This document shows, in pieces, positions 44,867 to 54,223 of a stretch of DNA of 64,000 nt. Position 1 is the first letter of the stretch; every line of letters begins with the position of its first letter. The position numbers and the translations under genes are program-made. The notes beneath the pieces were generated by a model. That model searched no databases. It worked only from the letters and a program-made list of their open reading frames with translations, and was not told where the DNA came from. Origin of the DNA: an uncultured Pseudomonadota bacterium (GTDB taxonomy: Bacteria; Pseudomonadota; Alphaproteobacteria; RF32; CAG-239); assembly GCA_902788365.1 (NCBI GenBank), contig CADAJN010000010.1, forward strand, positions 1 through 64,000, given 5' to 3'.

Positions 44867-46132
44867 TTATATCTCCATTCCACTCTCAAAAGCCTGATGG
44901 CTCCAGAGATAATCCCATTTGCCAAAACGGCCGATTGAATCAATTCCAATAGATTTTAAGTAGTCTAACACAATTTGCCGATTTTCATAAACGCCGTGCG
45001 TAAATGTAACATTGGCATAAGGTTCAAAACGAATATCTTGAACTTTGATATCCTTATCATCAAATCCGCAAATTTCTTTGAGCTTTGTGACTGTTTTTGT
45101 TAAAACTTCTTCTGCCGGCGGTATCTTATCCCGACAATCAAAAAAGACTTCTGCCTGATACGATGAGCAACCCTCCGGCGCATTTTCCGGCGACTTCAAA
45201 CTCGGAGAATATACTCTTGCCGGCGGAATGTCTTCATCATAAATATAAAACCATAAATACTTGGCAATATCCGGCTTATTAAACCCTAAAGACACCTGAT
45301 ATCCACACGTCCAATGTAGATTTTCTGCCGCCTGTTGCACATTTTCCGGACAATTATCCGTTATCTTTACCATTTCCGGCAGAGGCAATGTTGAAATCAG
45401 CCGTTCATAATTTTCAGAGCTTCCATCGGCAAAATATACTCTCTTTTCTGCCGGAGAAATTCGCACAACTTTTTTATTAAAGCGAATATCAAGCCCCTTA
45501 CAACAATCGTCCAAAATGCTTCTAAAGCCACCAACCTTAGGATAGCGCATCACCGAAGTATAGTAAAAATTCTTGTCTTGCGTTTCAAAAGCGCCCTTTA
45601 AAACCTCAGCTAAATCGGGGGAATGAATCCGTTTACCAATCCACTTGGTTTCCATATTTTTTGGTTTTTGTCCCCAATATTTTTTGGTATAAACAAACGG
45701 AAAATGCTTAGCAAAATAATTGCCGTTCTGCACCTTAAGCCATTCTTCATAATTTTTTATCTCGGCAATATCTTTTTGCGGGCGGTTGATAAAATCTTCA
45801 ATAATTTTTACTTTTTCATCTGTCGGCAAAGGCGCAAGATTGTTCATTGCCGGATGTTTCAGCCATGCACCATGATAGTAATTATAAGAAATTGACGGAT
45901 GCTCATAAAGAGGTGACGATTTTTCAAAAATCCCCTTAATATACGCATCATTTGTAAAGGTGAAATGCACAAACCTGTCAAAACGAAAACCCTCAATGCT
46001 GAAATAGCCACACAAACCGCCCCAATCGTTATCTTTTTCATAAATAACGGCGCTTTTTCCCTTTTTCTGAAGATGATATGCGGCGGAAATACCGGCAATT
46101 CCGGCACCTAAGATGATGGGTCTATTTGGCAA
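44867..46132 (-). CDS. FAD-dependent amine-oxidase/protoporphyrinogen-oxidase-like protein
   Basis: 421 aa. The Rossmann motif ILGAGIAGISAAYHLQKKG starts the chain, followed by an acidic residue region (YEKDNDWGGLCG). Such NAD(P)-binding oxidoreductases, distantly like UDP-galactopyranose mutase and HemY, are common in polysaccharide clusters; their substrates are mostly unknown. It overlaps rfbG by 11 bp. Confidence 0.8.
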   Translation of the reverse strand: MPNRPIILGAGIAGISAAYHLQKKGKSAVIYEKDNDWGGLCGYFSIEGFRFDRFVHFTFTNDAYIKGIFEKSSPLYEHPSISYNYYHGAWLKHPAMNNLAPLPTDEKVKIIEDFINRPQKDIAEIKNYEEWLKVQNGNYFAKHFPFVYTKKYWGQKPKNMETKWIGKRIHSPDLAEVLKGAFETQDKNFYYTSVMRYPKVGGFRSILDDCCKGLDIRFNKKVVRISPAEKRVYFADGSSENYERLISTLPLPEMVKITDNCPENVQQAAENLHWTCGYQVSLGFNKPDIAKYLWFYIYDEDIPPARVYSPSLKSPENAPEGCSSYQAEVFFDCRDKIPPAEEVLTKTVTKLKEICGFDDKDIKVQDIRFEPYANVTFTHGVYENRQIVLDYLKSIGIDSIGRFGKWDYLWSHQAFESGMEI

Positions 46133-47201
46133 TGTGTTCTCCGTGTTCTTCTATTTGTTTTACGCAGAAATCCCACATATCTTTGTTGTCTAGAGCTTCT
46201 TTATACCAATCAACAGTCTTTTCAATCATCTCTTGCAAGCCCCATTTAGCTTCCCACTGCAACATAGTGTATGCTTTGGTAACATCTAAGTTCAACAGTG
46301 TATTTTCATGAACAGCATTCGGATCAGACGCATCAATAACTTCACCTTTGCCATAATAAGCGACTAAACGGCGAGCAACTTCCAAAACCGTTTTATTTGC
46401 AGAAATATGCGGACCAAAGTTGAAGGATTGTGCATACTTAACCGGCTCTTCCAGCAATTTTTGACCGACTTTCAAATATCCCGATAACGGCTCTAAAACA
46501 TGCTCCCACGGACGTGTAGCAATCGGATTTCTGATTTCAATCGGCTTTCCTGCTTCAATAAAACGAATACAATCCGGAATCAGGCGATTATCAGACCAAT
46601 CTCCGCCACCAATCACATTACCGGCACGAACCGTAGCCACTGCTTTGCCGTGCTGAGCATATTTTGCCGGATTAAAGAAAGACTGGCGATAAGCGTGCAA
46701 CATCAGCTCTGTACAACCCTTAGATGCCGAATACGGATCTTCACCACCCATGCGGTCAGTTTCCTTATAACCCCAAATTTGTTCCACATTTTCATAGCAT
46801 TTATCAGACGTAATCATAATCGCAGTTTTTAAGCACTCATTTGTGCGCATAACTTCCATTATGTTTAAGCTACCCATAATGTTTGTTTCAAAAGTTTCTT
46901 TTGGTTTTTCATAAGATGTGCGTACTAACGCTTGCGCTGCCAAGTGGAATACAATTTCCGGCTTATATTGTTTTACGACTGCATCAAGATGAGCCAAATC
47001 TCTGGTGTCACCGCGAACATCCGCGTATAATTTATCATGCAAATGACTCGCTTCAAAATTACCTTTATCAGAATAAGGATCGAGTGAATAACCGACAACT
47101 TTTGCTCCCATATGTGTCAGCCAAATAGAAAGCCAAGAGCCCTTAAAGCCGGTGTGTCCGGTTACTAAAACAGTTTTTCCTTGATAAACATTATTATACA
47201 T
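46122..47201 (-). CDS. rfbG: CDP-glucose 4,6-dehydratase
   Basis: A 359-aa SDR enzyme that makes CDP-4-keto-6-deoxyglucose. NAD motif GHTGFKGSW, catalytic TSDKCYEN and YSASKG (Tyr-x3-Lys), and NVIGGGDW are typical of RfbG/DdhB. It works directly after the cytidylyltransferase encoded two genes upstream. Its start overlaps the upstream SDR by 8 bp. Confidence 0.92.
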   Translation of the reverse strand: MYNNVYQGKTVLVTGHTGFKGSWLSIWLTHMGAKVVGYSLDPYSDKGNFEASHLHDKLYADVRGDTRDLAHLDAVVKQYKPEIVFHLAAQALVRTSYEKPKETFETNIMGSLNIMEVMRTNECLKTAIMITSDKCYENVEQIWGYKETDRMGGEDPYSASKGCTELMLHAYRQSFFNPAKYAQHGKAVATVRAGNVIGGGDWSDNRLIPDCIRFIEAGKPIEIRNPIATRPWEHVLEPLSGYLKVGQKLLEEPVKYAQSFNFGPHISANKTVLEVARRLVAYYGKGEVIDASDPNAVHENTLLNLDVTKAYTMLQWEAKWGLQEMIEKTVDWYKEALDNKDMWDFCVKQIEEHGEHIAK

Positions 47202-48090
47202 TATGTGTTCTCCACCAATTAATTGTTGATTTTAAGCCTTCTTCCAAGGTATATTTTGGTTTCCAGCCAATAGATTTGAGTTTTGTATTGTTGCCGACAA
47301 CCACATCGTCCCCAAAAGCAGCCGGAACAGCTCCCCACAAGATGTTTCCTTTAAAATCAGTTAACTCTGCAATTTTATTGACGATTGTTCTTAATTGGAC
47401 AGGCTGTCCCGAACATATATTAACAGCACCTTGCAATTCACTTTCAAACACGTCAACTATACCACGAGCTGTATCTTCAACATGCAGATAATCTTGAAAT
47501 TTAAGACAATCGCTGACCTTAACATCTTCTCCTTTAAGGCAAGAGTTAATAACCGACGGCATCAAACGTTGCGGTTTTTCATTCGGACCATAAAGATTAA
47601 AAATTCTTGGCCACTTAAAATCTATTTCGTTTTGTTTACAATAAACTTTAGCTACATTGTAAACAGCATGTTTACCGTTGCCATATAAGGTTTGTGGGTC
47701 TGTTGGTGTATCATCTTCCAACAGATAGCCGTATTTATACTCATATTCAGAGCAAGTTCCCGCTCCTAAAAACTTTTTACCACCATGCTCCTTAAAACTT
47801 TTGAGCAAATTGAGCGTAGCAATCACCCAGTCCATATTTAAATCAGAGACATGGCACTTTGGTCCGACATACCATGCGAGATGGATAAGAGATTCAAATT
47901 GGTGCTCTGATAAAAATTCATCAACAGCCTGCGAGTCCATCAAATTCATCTCGTATTGAATGAAATTTTCTTGAGCAGGTGCCAACGGAGGATAAACAAG
48001 CGCATGAACTTCATAGCCGCGTTTTAATAATTCGTCCGTTACTTTTGAGCCGATAAATCCTGTTCCACCGGTAATAAGGACTTTTTTCAT
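47194..48090 (-). CDS. NAD-dependent epimerase/reductase (SDR) for CDP-sugar
   Basis: 298 aa. GGTGFIGSKV NAD site and YGNGKHAVYN (Tyr-x3-Lys) are intact. Similar enzymes reduce or epimerise CDP-4-keto sugars (abequose/paratose synthase type). The cluster has no RfbH-like C3-dehydratase, so a 6-deoxyhexose rather than a 3,6-dideoxyhexose would be the likely product (inference). Confidence 0.82.
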   Translation of the reverse strand: MKKVLITGGTGFIGSKVTDELLKRGYEVHALVYPPLAPAQENFIQYEMNLMDSQAVDEFLSEHQFESLIHLAWYVGPKCHVSDLNMDWVIATLNLLKSFKEHGGKKFLGAGTCSEYEYKYGYLLEDDTPTDPQTLYGNGKHAVYNVAKVYCKQNEIDFKWPRIFNLYGPNEKPQRLMPSVINSCLKGEDVKVSDCLKFQDYLHVEDTARGIVDVFESELQGAVNICSGQPVQLRTIVNKIAELTDFKGNILWGAVPAAFGDDVVVGNNTKLKSIGWKPKYTLEEGLKSTINWWRTHNV

Positions 48091-48093
48091 AAT

Positions 48094-48876
48094 CTAATCC
48101 TTCCAAAGTTTCCAAGGAGCCTTCTTTTCAGCCCACATTTTGTTTAAATCTTCTTTATCTTTCAGCATATCCATAGCATGCCAAAAACCTGTGTGCTTAT
48201 AGGAATTCAATTTACCGTTACCAGCCAAATTTTTCAGCGGATCTTGTTCCCACATCAAATCTTCGCAATCGTCAGGGATATAATCAAACACTTCAGGTTC
48301 ACAAACAAAAAATCCGGCATTTATCCAAGCTCCGCTTTCTTTAGGTTTCTCCGAAAAATTTGTTACAGTGCCGTTTTCTTCAATACCCAAAGCGCCCCAA
48401 CGACCTTCCGGTTGGTAAGCTGTTAAAGTACATAATTTTCCTGATTTTTTATGGCTTTCTATTAACGCCGGAATATTAACATCTCCGACACCGTCGCCAT
48501 AAGTAAGCATAAATGATTCATTTCCGATAAATTTTTGTGCTTTTTTGATGCGACCGGCTGTTTTTGTATTACGTCCGGTATAAAGTAATGTTACTTTCCA
48601 TGGTTCGCATTTTGTTTGATGAACTTCAACCGCATTTGTTGATAAATCAACAGTAACATCGGAATTATTCATATAGTAATTTACGAAGTAGTCTTTTATA
48701 ATTTCCTGCTTATATCCGGTTAAAACCACAAACTCATTAAAACCATAATGGGAATATATTTTCATTATGTGCCACAAAATAGGATACCCACCGATACCCA
48801 CCATCGGTTTTGGTCTTATGCTGGTTTCTTCCCCAAGTCGAGTTCCAAGCCCTCCGGCTAATATTAATACTTTCAT
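48094..48876 (-). CDS. rfbF: Glucose-1-phosphate cytidylyltransferase
   Basis: About 260 aa; makes CDP-glucose from CTP and glucose-1-phosphate. LAGGLGTRLGEETSIRPKPM is the nucleotidyltransferase signature, with GDGVGDVNI and EKPKESGAWINAGFFV following. ATG 48876 overlaps the upstream GT2 stop by one base (TAATG). It is the committing step of the CDP-sugar branch here. Confidence 0.93.
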   Translation of the reverse strand: MKVLILAGGLGTRLGEETSIRPKPMVGIGGYPILWHIMKIYSHYGFNEFVVLTGYKQEIIKDYFVNYYMNNSDVTVDLSTNAVEVHQTKCEPWKVTLLYTGRNTKTAGRIKKAQKFIGNESFMLTYGDGVGDVNIPALIESHKKSGKLCTLTAYQPEGRWGALGIEENGTVTNFSEKPKESGAWINAGFFVCEPEVFDYIPDDCEDLMWEQDPLKNLAGNGKLNSYKHTGFWHAMDMLKDKEDLNKMWAEKKAPWKLWKD

Positions 48877-49877
48877 TAGAATATACCTCTGGTTATAAAG
48901 CACATTAACCGCCATGCAAACGGCAGGTCAAACATTTTGTTAATAGGTGAAATCATCAAATTCAATTGTCCTTGAAGCGAGTGGCAATGATAGAAATACT
49001 TTTTAACTTTCTTCCTTAGTGCCTGTATAACTATATTCCTAGGGCATCCGTATTTACATAACTCCTCTATTAGTTGCTCCATAACAGAAGAAAGTTCATT
49101 CAATTCGCTATAAGTTAACGTTTCACCAAAGATAAATTTTGATAGTAATTGCTGATTTTTTGTTTTAACATTACAATACTTATTTATAGCGTAATTCTGG
49201 ATAATTCTGCTAGCATTATATTGTTCTTTTTTTAAACGATGAGATGTGTTTCCATGATAGAAACGATATTTAACAAGCACATCATCAAGTATCTTAAATT
49301 TTGTCTTTCCTAATAAATCAATATACAATCCATAATCTTCTGCAGGGACCCATTCTGCTCTATATCTTATATTATATTTATCTACTACGGACTTTCTCAA
49401 CATTACCGATGACTGACAAAATGTGCACCCCAAAACGACAAGAGAGCATTCTATTTCGAAATGATCACGTAAAGAATTAAAATTCATCTTTGAGGCATCA
49501 TCGCCAACAACTTCTGTTGCAGTTCCGATGCATCCGAATTCTGGATTATTTTCCAAAAAATTAACTTGCTTTTCTAATCTGGTAGGAAGCGAAATATCAT
49601 CAGAATCCATAAAAGCGATATAAGAACCTTTTGATTTATCAATACCATAATTACGTGCAAATGCAGGTCCTTTGTTTTCTTCTATTCTATAATAGAAAAT
49701 CCGCTCATCTTTGTAACTATTAACTATATCTTTAATATAATTAAGAGAGCCATTATCGACCACTAAAAATTCAAAATCTGTGTAAGTTTGCGAAATGATA
49801 CTTGAAATAGCCTCACGGAGAAATTCTTCCTTTGTGTTATAAACAGGCATTACAACTGATACTTTAGGTGCTGACAT
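48876..49877 (-). CDS. Family 2 glycosyltransferase
   Basis: 333 aa. VSVVMPVYNTKEEFLREAI, VVDNGS, ENKGPAFARNYG and the DxD-type MDSDD are the GT-A family 2 features. The C-terminal third is helical and of unknown role. It heads the glycan operon, whose ten genes are overlapping or a few bases apart. Confidence 0.9.
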   Translation of the reverse strand: MSAPKVSVVMPVYNTKEEFLREAISSIISQTYTDFEFLVVDNGSLNYIKDIVNSYKDERIFYYRIEENKGPAFARNYGIDKSKGSYIAFMDSDDISLPTRLEKQVNFLENNPEFGCIGTATEVVGDDASKMNFNSLRDHFEIECSLVVLGCTFCQSSVMLRKSVVDKYNIRYRAEWVPAEDYGLYIDLLGKTKFKILDDVLVKYRFYHGNTSHRLKKEQYNASRIIQNYAINKYCNVKTKNQQLLSKFIFGETLTYSELNELSSVMEQLIEELCKYGCPRNIVIQALRKKVKKYFYHCHSLQGQLNLMISPINKMFDLPFAWRLMCFITRGIF

Positions 49878-50179
49878 GATAAAATAAAATCCGTCCTTCT
49901 ATTTACAATTAACTCAACCTTTACTCCGTTTTTATGTCATAAAAATGGTGGACTAGAAACAACATACATAAACCCTTATTTAAAATCAAGCTTTTTTTTC
50001 AGATTATCTGCATATAAAACGGTGGTTTTTATGACATAAAAAAACCAAAAATAAGAGCTTCTAAAAATTTAAATTAATTTCACGTTAGAAAGCCTTGTTT
50101 TTCAAGCTCAAAACACCTAAAACACAAGGATTTTTACTATCTTGTCATAAAAACCACCGTCTAGAAACAACGCAGTAAT
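49878..50179. other. Recombination-site region between glycan operon and prophage
   Basis: Three related sites lie beside the serine recombinase. Two are direct: 49935-49962 and 50143-50170, both TGTCATAAAAA-N7-CTAGAAACAAC. One inverted copy lies at 50017-50037 (CGGTGGTTTTTATGACAT). The 7-bp cores differ (TGGTGGA versus CCACCGT). They could be resolvase/invertase sites or a phage attachment scar. No gene is seen. Confidence 0.6.
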
Positions 50180-50800
50180 TTACTGCTTTCTGTTAAGGTA
50201 TTCTTGAAGATTATGGACTTTTAAAAAGGTATAAATAAGGCTTCTCTCTATTCCTAGCATTTTGGCTATCTGTGTTTTAGGTACTTTTTTCTCTAATAAA
50301 CTTACAAGTTGTTTGTTTTTGCCATCTAATTTACGTTTCATTGTTCTGAAACCATGTGGCCTACCCAGATGTTTTCCATCAGCTTTTATTCTAGCTAAAG
50401 CTTCTTTTGTTCTTTGGCTTATCAAATTTCTTTCTATTTCGGCTGAAAGTCCAAATGCAAAGGCAAGAACCTTGCTTTGTATATCTGTCCCCAGACGATA
50501 ATTATCTTTAATAGTCCAAACTTGTGCTTCTTTATTGAGGCAAATATTCAGGATTGTCATAATCTGCAATAAATTGCGTCCAAGCCGTGATATTTCCGAA
50601 CATATCAGAATATCTCCTTTTTTAAGACGTTTTAAGAGCTTTCCCAACTTTCGCTTTTCAAAATTCTTCGTTCCACTGATGGTTTCCATCTCCCATTTAT
50701 CAATGCTTATTTTTTCTTTTTTGCAAAAGTTTTTGATTTCAAATTCTTGATTTTCAAGCGTTTGTTTATCGGTTGAAACACGTACATATGCATATATCAT
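50180..50800 (-). CDS. Serine recombinase (resolvase/invertase family)
   Basis: 206 aa. Catalytic Ser9 in YVRVSTDKQ, SEISRLGRNLLQIM and the AFAFGLSAEIERNLISQRT helix are intact. The HTH at the C-terminus (TQIAKMLGIERSLIYTFL) is Hin-like. It probably inverts or resolves DNA at the adjoining repeated sites. It faces the same way as the phage late genes but lies after their terminator. Confidence 0.9.
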   Translation of the reverse strand: MIYAYVRVSTDKQTLENQEFEIKNFCKKEKISIDKWEMETISGTKNFEKRKLGKLLKRLKKGDILICSEISRLGRNLLQIMTILNICLNKEAQVWTIKDNYRLGTDIQSKVLAFAFGLSAEIERNLISQRTKEALARIKADGKHLGRPHGFRTMKRKLDGKNKQLVSLLEKKVPKTQIAKMLGIERSLIYTFLKVHNLQEYLNRKQ

Positions 50801-50821
50801 ATATTATTCCTTTCACGTAAC

Positions 50822-50857
50822 AAAAAAAGTCCCTGCAAGGCAAACCTCACAGGGACT
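50822..50857 (-). terminator. Terminator of the prophage late operon
   Basis: Stem AGTCCCTG/CAGGGACT (50828-50835 with 50850-50857) with seven T on the minus strand directly after it; it follows the spanin genes. Confidence 0.88.
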
Positions 50858-50875
50858 AAAATTAAATTAACTTCT

Positions 50876-51073
50876 TTATTTTTCGCAAACAGCCTCGTAA
50901 ACCACGTTGTTGCGGTCTATTTGCTTAATGGTTTCGGCAGTGTCATTGTCGTAGTCGGCGTAAATCGGTTCATAAAGCAGACAATAATTACCGCTTGTAT
51001 TTGTTGTGCAAGCGTTCAATCCGGTTAGGATTAGTAAGGCTCCGGCGAGCATCTTGAGCTTTTTTAATTGCAT
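50876..51073 (-). CDS. Outer spanin (Rz1-like) lipoprotein
   Basis: 65 aa. MQLKKLKMLAGALLILTG leads to the lipobox LNAC. The mature part ends with YCLLYEPIYADYDND...NNVVYEAVCEK, the Rz1-like pattern of many siphophages. ATG 51073 has AAGGAGG. It overlaps the inner spanin gene by 86 bp in another frame, the classic embedded arrangement. It acts in the last step of lysis. Confidence 0.8.
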   Translation of the reverse strand: MQLKKLKMLAGALLILTGLNACTTNTSGNYCLLYEPIYADYDNDTAETIKQIDRNNVVYEAVCEK

Positions 51074-51215
51074 TGTTTTCCTCCTTATTCTTTTGATTTT
51101 CTGCCGATTCGCGGGCATTTTTATAACCGAATAAATACAAAAAAAGAACGATAGCACCGAACACCACCGCTCTAAACTTCTTTATCAGGTTGAGTAGATT
51201 TGTCGTATTTATCAT
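50988..51215 (-). CDS. Inner spanin (Rz-like)
   Basis: 75 aa. One membrane span (VVFGAIVLFLYLFG) followed by a charged coiled-coil region ending LHNKYKR. AAGGAAA precedes the ATG. It overlaps the holin gene end and the outer spanin start. With its partner it would bridge the periplasm and fuse the two membranes during lysis. Confidence 0.72.
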   Translation of the reverse strand: MINTTNLLNLIKKFRAVVFGAIVLFLYLFGYKNARESAENQKNKEENNAIKKAQDARRSLTNPNRIERLHNKYKR

Positions 51216-51411
51216 TTTTGATTTCCTTTCGATACATTCCGATGTCGCGCACGCCGCTTATGCCGAGCATTATGCCGAGTGAAGTCAACAACTGCTCCCA
51301 GTCGATAATATCGGCCTTGAAGTATGGTGCGATGACGCAGTTGTGAAAAAATCCGTAACAGAGTATCCACCCGATTAGCGGAATCCATGAACGGTTGTTT
51401 AATTTTCGCAT
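51172..51411 (-). CDS. Phage holin, 3TM family
   Basis: 79 aa with three short hydrophobic stretches: IPLIGWILCYGFFHN, a middle segment, and LLTSLGIMLGISGVRDIGM, then a charged tail. This matches the three-span holins of lambdoid phages and gene transfer agents. It sits between the muralytic/virion protein and spanins. Confidence 0.75.
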   Translation of the reverse strand: MRKLNNRSWIPLIGWILCYGFFHNCVIAPYFKADIIDWEQLLTSLGIMLGISGVRDIGMYRKEIKNDKYDKSTQPDKEV

Positions 51412-51818
51412 AGGTCAATTCCTTGTTGGATAATTTCGTCCGAATATGGTTGAATGCCGTTTTCCATGCGGATGACGGCCTTGATGAACACGGTTAAAAT
51501 ACCGCGTTCCTCAATATCTATTACCGTGTCCGGATAAACGCCGATTTGCTCTGCTACCGTCTTAATATAGGCCTTTGTTTGGTTTTCATTCGGCGGCGCG
51601 TAACGGCTGATTATCTGCCGGACGGTGTTCAAACCGTGGATTTTTTTGTAGTTCATTAAAACTTTGGCAAGCGCACGGATGCCAAACACCGGCGATTTAA
51701 ATACACAAAAGGCAGGATCAATGTTCCTGCCGTCCGGATTTAAGCCTTGCCAATTCTGCCCATGGCGAATGTTGCCAGGGTTATTGTTTCTTATTCCGCG
51801 TGGTGGTTTTAGATTCAT
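51399..51818 (-). CDS. Phage peptidoglycan-active / virion structural protein
   Basis: About 139 aa. RGIRNNNPGNIRHG at the N-terminus is characteristic of the phage structural protein P5-like/lytic family, often acting as the endolysin. The start is ATG 51818 behind GGGAGA. Location directly before the holin supports a lysis role, but a virion-borne enzyme is possible. Confidence 0.75.
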   Translation of the reverse strand: MNLKPPRGIRNNNPGNIRHGQNWQGLNPDGRNIDPAFCVFKSPVFGIRALAKVLMNYKKIHGLNTVRQIISRYAPPNENQTKAYIKTVAEQIGVYPDTVIDIEERGILTVFIKAVIRMENGIQPYSDEIIQQGIDLCEN

Positions 51819-52011
51819 TATGTATCTCCCAAATAAGTTGTCGTAAATCGTCAATTTTGAGTTCAAGCCGGTTAATATGCACTTGCGTTGCATATTCTTT
51901 GGCGACTTGAACCTTGAAGTCGTTTAAGTCCTTGCGCATTTCGCCGTATTTGTGAACAAGCCACACAAATGCCGGAACGCAAACAATTTGTAAAAATTGT
52001 AGCCAGTCCAT
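51781..52011 (-). CDS. Small membrane-anchored coiled-coil protein
   Basis: 76 aa: an N-terminal hydrophobic segment (WLQFLQIVCVPAFVWLV) and a helical tail with heptad pattern. AAGGAG precedes ATG 52011. It overlaps the muralytic gene start by 38 bp. Probably part of the lysis module (antiholin-like), by position. Confidence 0.6.
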   Translation of the reverse strand: MDWLQFLQIVCVPAFVWLVHKYGEMRKDLNDFKVQVAKEYATQVHINRLELKIDDLRQLIWEIHNESKTTTRNKKQ

Positions 52012-52021
52012 GATTTTCTCC

Positions 52022-54220
52022 TTAATTTTGATGAACACGGTCATCTTCTATGACTGCTGTGATTTCCACTTGGTTTGAACGTGGGCGAATACCGGTAACA
52101 CGGGCATAAACGCTCCATTTATCGGTTGTTCCGAACGCAAAATGCGTGCGTTCCATACCGGAAGCCGTCAAAATTTCAATACTCGGCTGAGTTTTCAGCA
52201 TAACCTCGGTATTAAGCTCGGTCGCCGTTACCTCATATGGCCCCGAAAGCGAACCATTCTTTTGCCTTAGTGCCAGCACGTTTTTAACACCCGACGTAAA
52301 TTCCACCGGCTCGGATAGCGTGAGTTTTAAGCCGTCTTGTGCGATAATTTCGCCACCGCTACCCCAGTGCGCCATATCGTGCGTGATAGCGATTAAATCG
52401 CCGTATGTCGGGATTAAACCCTCAAGCTCTGTCGTGAATGTAACAATGCGCCGACGATAGCGGTTAGCAAGTGCCATATACACCGCTTCACGCAAGGCTT
52501 GCGCTTTATTTGTGCATCCGAACAGTTCCACCGTGGCGGTTTTATCCGAAGTTGAACCGCTGAATGTTCCGGTTACTTCGCTTGTTTTCCAAGTGTTTTC
52601 CGAGAAATATTCCACACAGACGCTGTCGGCAGTATCTTCTGACGGCATAATGTATTGGATTGAAAGCGTGTTTTTGACGATATTCCTCGGCCCGAAAAGT
52701 GCCACCGGAATTGTTTTTGGCTCGTCTCGCACAAAACGCACAATTCCTCCCTGAATAAACGCCACCGCGCGACCGACTTTTGCCACACGCGAGAGTGCCT
52801 CATAAACCGTCAATTTGCTGTCAAACACGGCGTTAAACGTATCGCCGCGGCTGTTCCATTTTTGGTCGAGTTGATAAAGCGCGTTCAAGTCGATGGATTT
52901 ATCGGTTAATTTTGCCCCGTAGTTGGCTTTCAAAATATCCGCTAACGCCCATGCAATAGAGCGTGTCGCCGTTAATCCGCTCCAACCACCGCTCGGTGTC
53001 CACGTTTTGAGCTTGCGTGTAACAACGCAGTTAATCAAACGAGATGAACGTTGCGAAAGATTGTCGGTGGCTTTCATTATCACGGCCAACAAAGTTACGT
53101 CGCCGTAACTTTTATCTGAAACCACATAACCTTTAGCGGCCACCCAGCGCAATTCGTGTCCGGCACGAGAGTTTTCGTCCTTATCATCAAGCCGTGTTGC
53201 CCGAACCTCATATCGTCCTTGTGATACCGAGTAGGTATAAGTCCGATAAATGCCGTTGACTGTTGCACCGGTCAGGCTTTCAGTTCCTAACGTAAACCAA
53301 TCGCCAAGAGCTGTGTCCTCATCATCAATTAAACGAGCATCAACCCGCCATTGCACGGTTTTAGAGTTTAAGCCTCCGCTGTCGTTGGCATAATAGAGGC
53401 CACGTTGACAGGCGACATCTATTTCTATTTTATTTACGACAGATTCTGACGGATTAAGCACAAAACCACCTGAAATCATATCTTTTAGCAATTCCTGACC
53501 GGCAACTTCCGCAGATGTAACAACATCTTCGTCAAACAGCGTGTTGCTTTCACCTGGATTGATGACCTTGTAAGTTATCTCCTTAAACGAGCTGATCGGC
53601 GTGTCTTCAATACGGATTTGACCAACCGAGTAATTACCTTGTCCGATGCAATGAAGCTGATAAACATATTGTACGTTGTTTTGGTAGCGATAATACGGCT
53701 GAGCGGCAAAATCCGGATAAATCAAGTGTCTGCCGTAAATAACCGGTATCGGATTGCCCAAACGCGCCGAGTTTCCTTGCGCTTGCAAAGAATATGTCGG
53801 ACTTTGCGTATAGGACGATGATGTCATACCGTTCAATGCCGGTTTCGGTGTTGGCACGAGCGTGTTCACAAGAATACCGCCGCCGATGGAAACAGCCGCC
53901 GCAGCAGCCGCACCCCAAGCCGCTCCGTAAGCCGCTCCGACCGCGCCGCCGGTATAAACCGAGGCGACAATAACCGCGACCGTTAAGACAACTTGCACCG
54001 GATTTGAACTTTTTTTACCGCCGCCACCGAGCGGAAGAGAGATAATACTGATAAGTTCGCCGTCATCAAACACATTGCCCCAGTCTTTGCGTAATACCGG
54101 CGCACCGTTAATCAGGCACAAAATCGGCATCGTTAAATCGACTTTCTGCTCTTTGATTATCTGCCAAACGGTTTTCGGCTGTTCAATAATCGCGTTTGTA
54201 AAATAGTTAAAGTATAGCAT
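52022..54220 (-). CDS. Tail tip attachment protein J (gpJ)
   Basis: About 732 aa. The N-terminus is a small fold followed by a glycine-rich SLPLGGGGKK and a hydrophobic Ala/Gly stretch (residues 70-130). The body has NPIPVIYGRHLI, IRIEDTPISSFKE, RSIAWALADILKANYG and YRRRIVTFTTELEG, the pattern of lambda J and GTA gp15-type tip proteins that recognise the host. The start is ATG 54220 behind AGAGGTG; this ribosome site lies inside a palindromic element. Confidence 0.9.
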   Translation of the reverse strand: MLYFNYFTNAIIEQPKTVWQIIKEQKVDLTMPILCLINGAPVLRKDWGNVFDDGELISIISLPLGGGGKKSSNPVQVVLTVAVIVASVYTGGAVGAAYGAAWGAAAAAAVSIGGGILVNTLVPTPKPALNGMTSSSYTQSPTYSLQAQGNSARLGNPIPVIYGRHLIYPDFAAQPYYRYQNNVQYVYQLHCIGQGNYSVGQIRIEDTPISSFKEITYKVINPGESNTLFDEDVVTSAEVAGQELLKDMISGGFVLNPSESVVNKIEIDVACQRGLYYANDSGGLNSKTVQWRVDARLIDDEDTALGDWFTLGTESLTGATVNGIYRTYTYSVSQGRYEVRATRLDDKDENSRAGHELRWVAAKGYVVSDKSYGDVTLLAVIMKATDNLSQRSSRLINCVVTRKLKTWTPSGGWSGLTATRSIAWALADILKANYGAKLTDKSIDLNALYQLDQKWNSRGDTFNAVFDSKLTVYEALSRVAKVGRAVAFIQGGIVRFVRDEPKTIPVALFGPRNIVKNTLSIQYIMPSEDTADSVCVEYFSENTWKTSEVTGTFSGSTSDKTATVELFGCTNKAQALREAVYMALANRYRRRIVTFTTELEGLIPTYGDLIAITHDMAHWGSGGEIIAQDGLKLTLSEPVEFTSGVKNVLALRQKNGSLSGPYEVTATELNTEVMLKTQPSIEILTASGMERTHFAFGTTDKWSVYARVTGIRPRSNQVEITAVIEDDRVHQN

Positions 54221-54223
54221 TAA

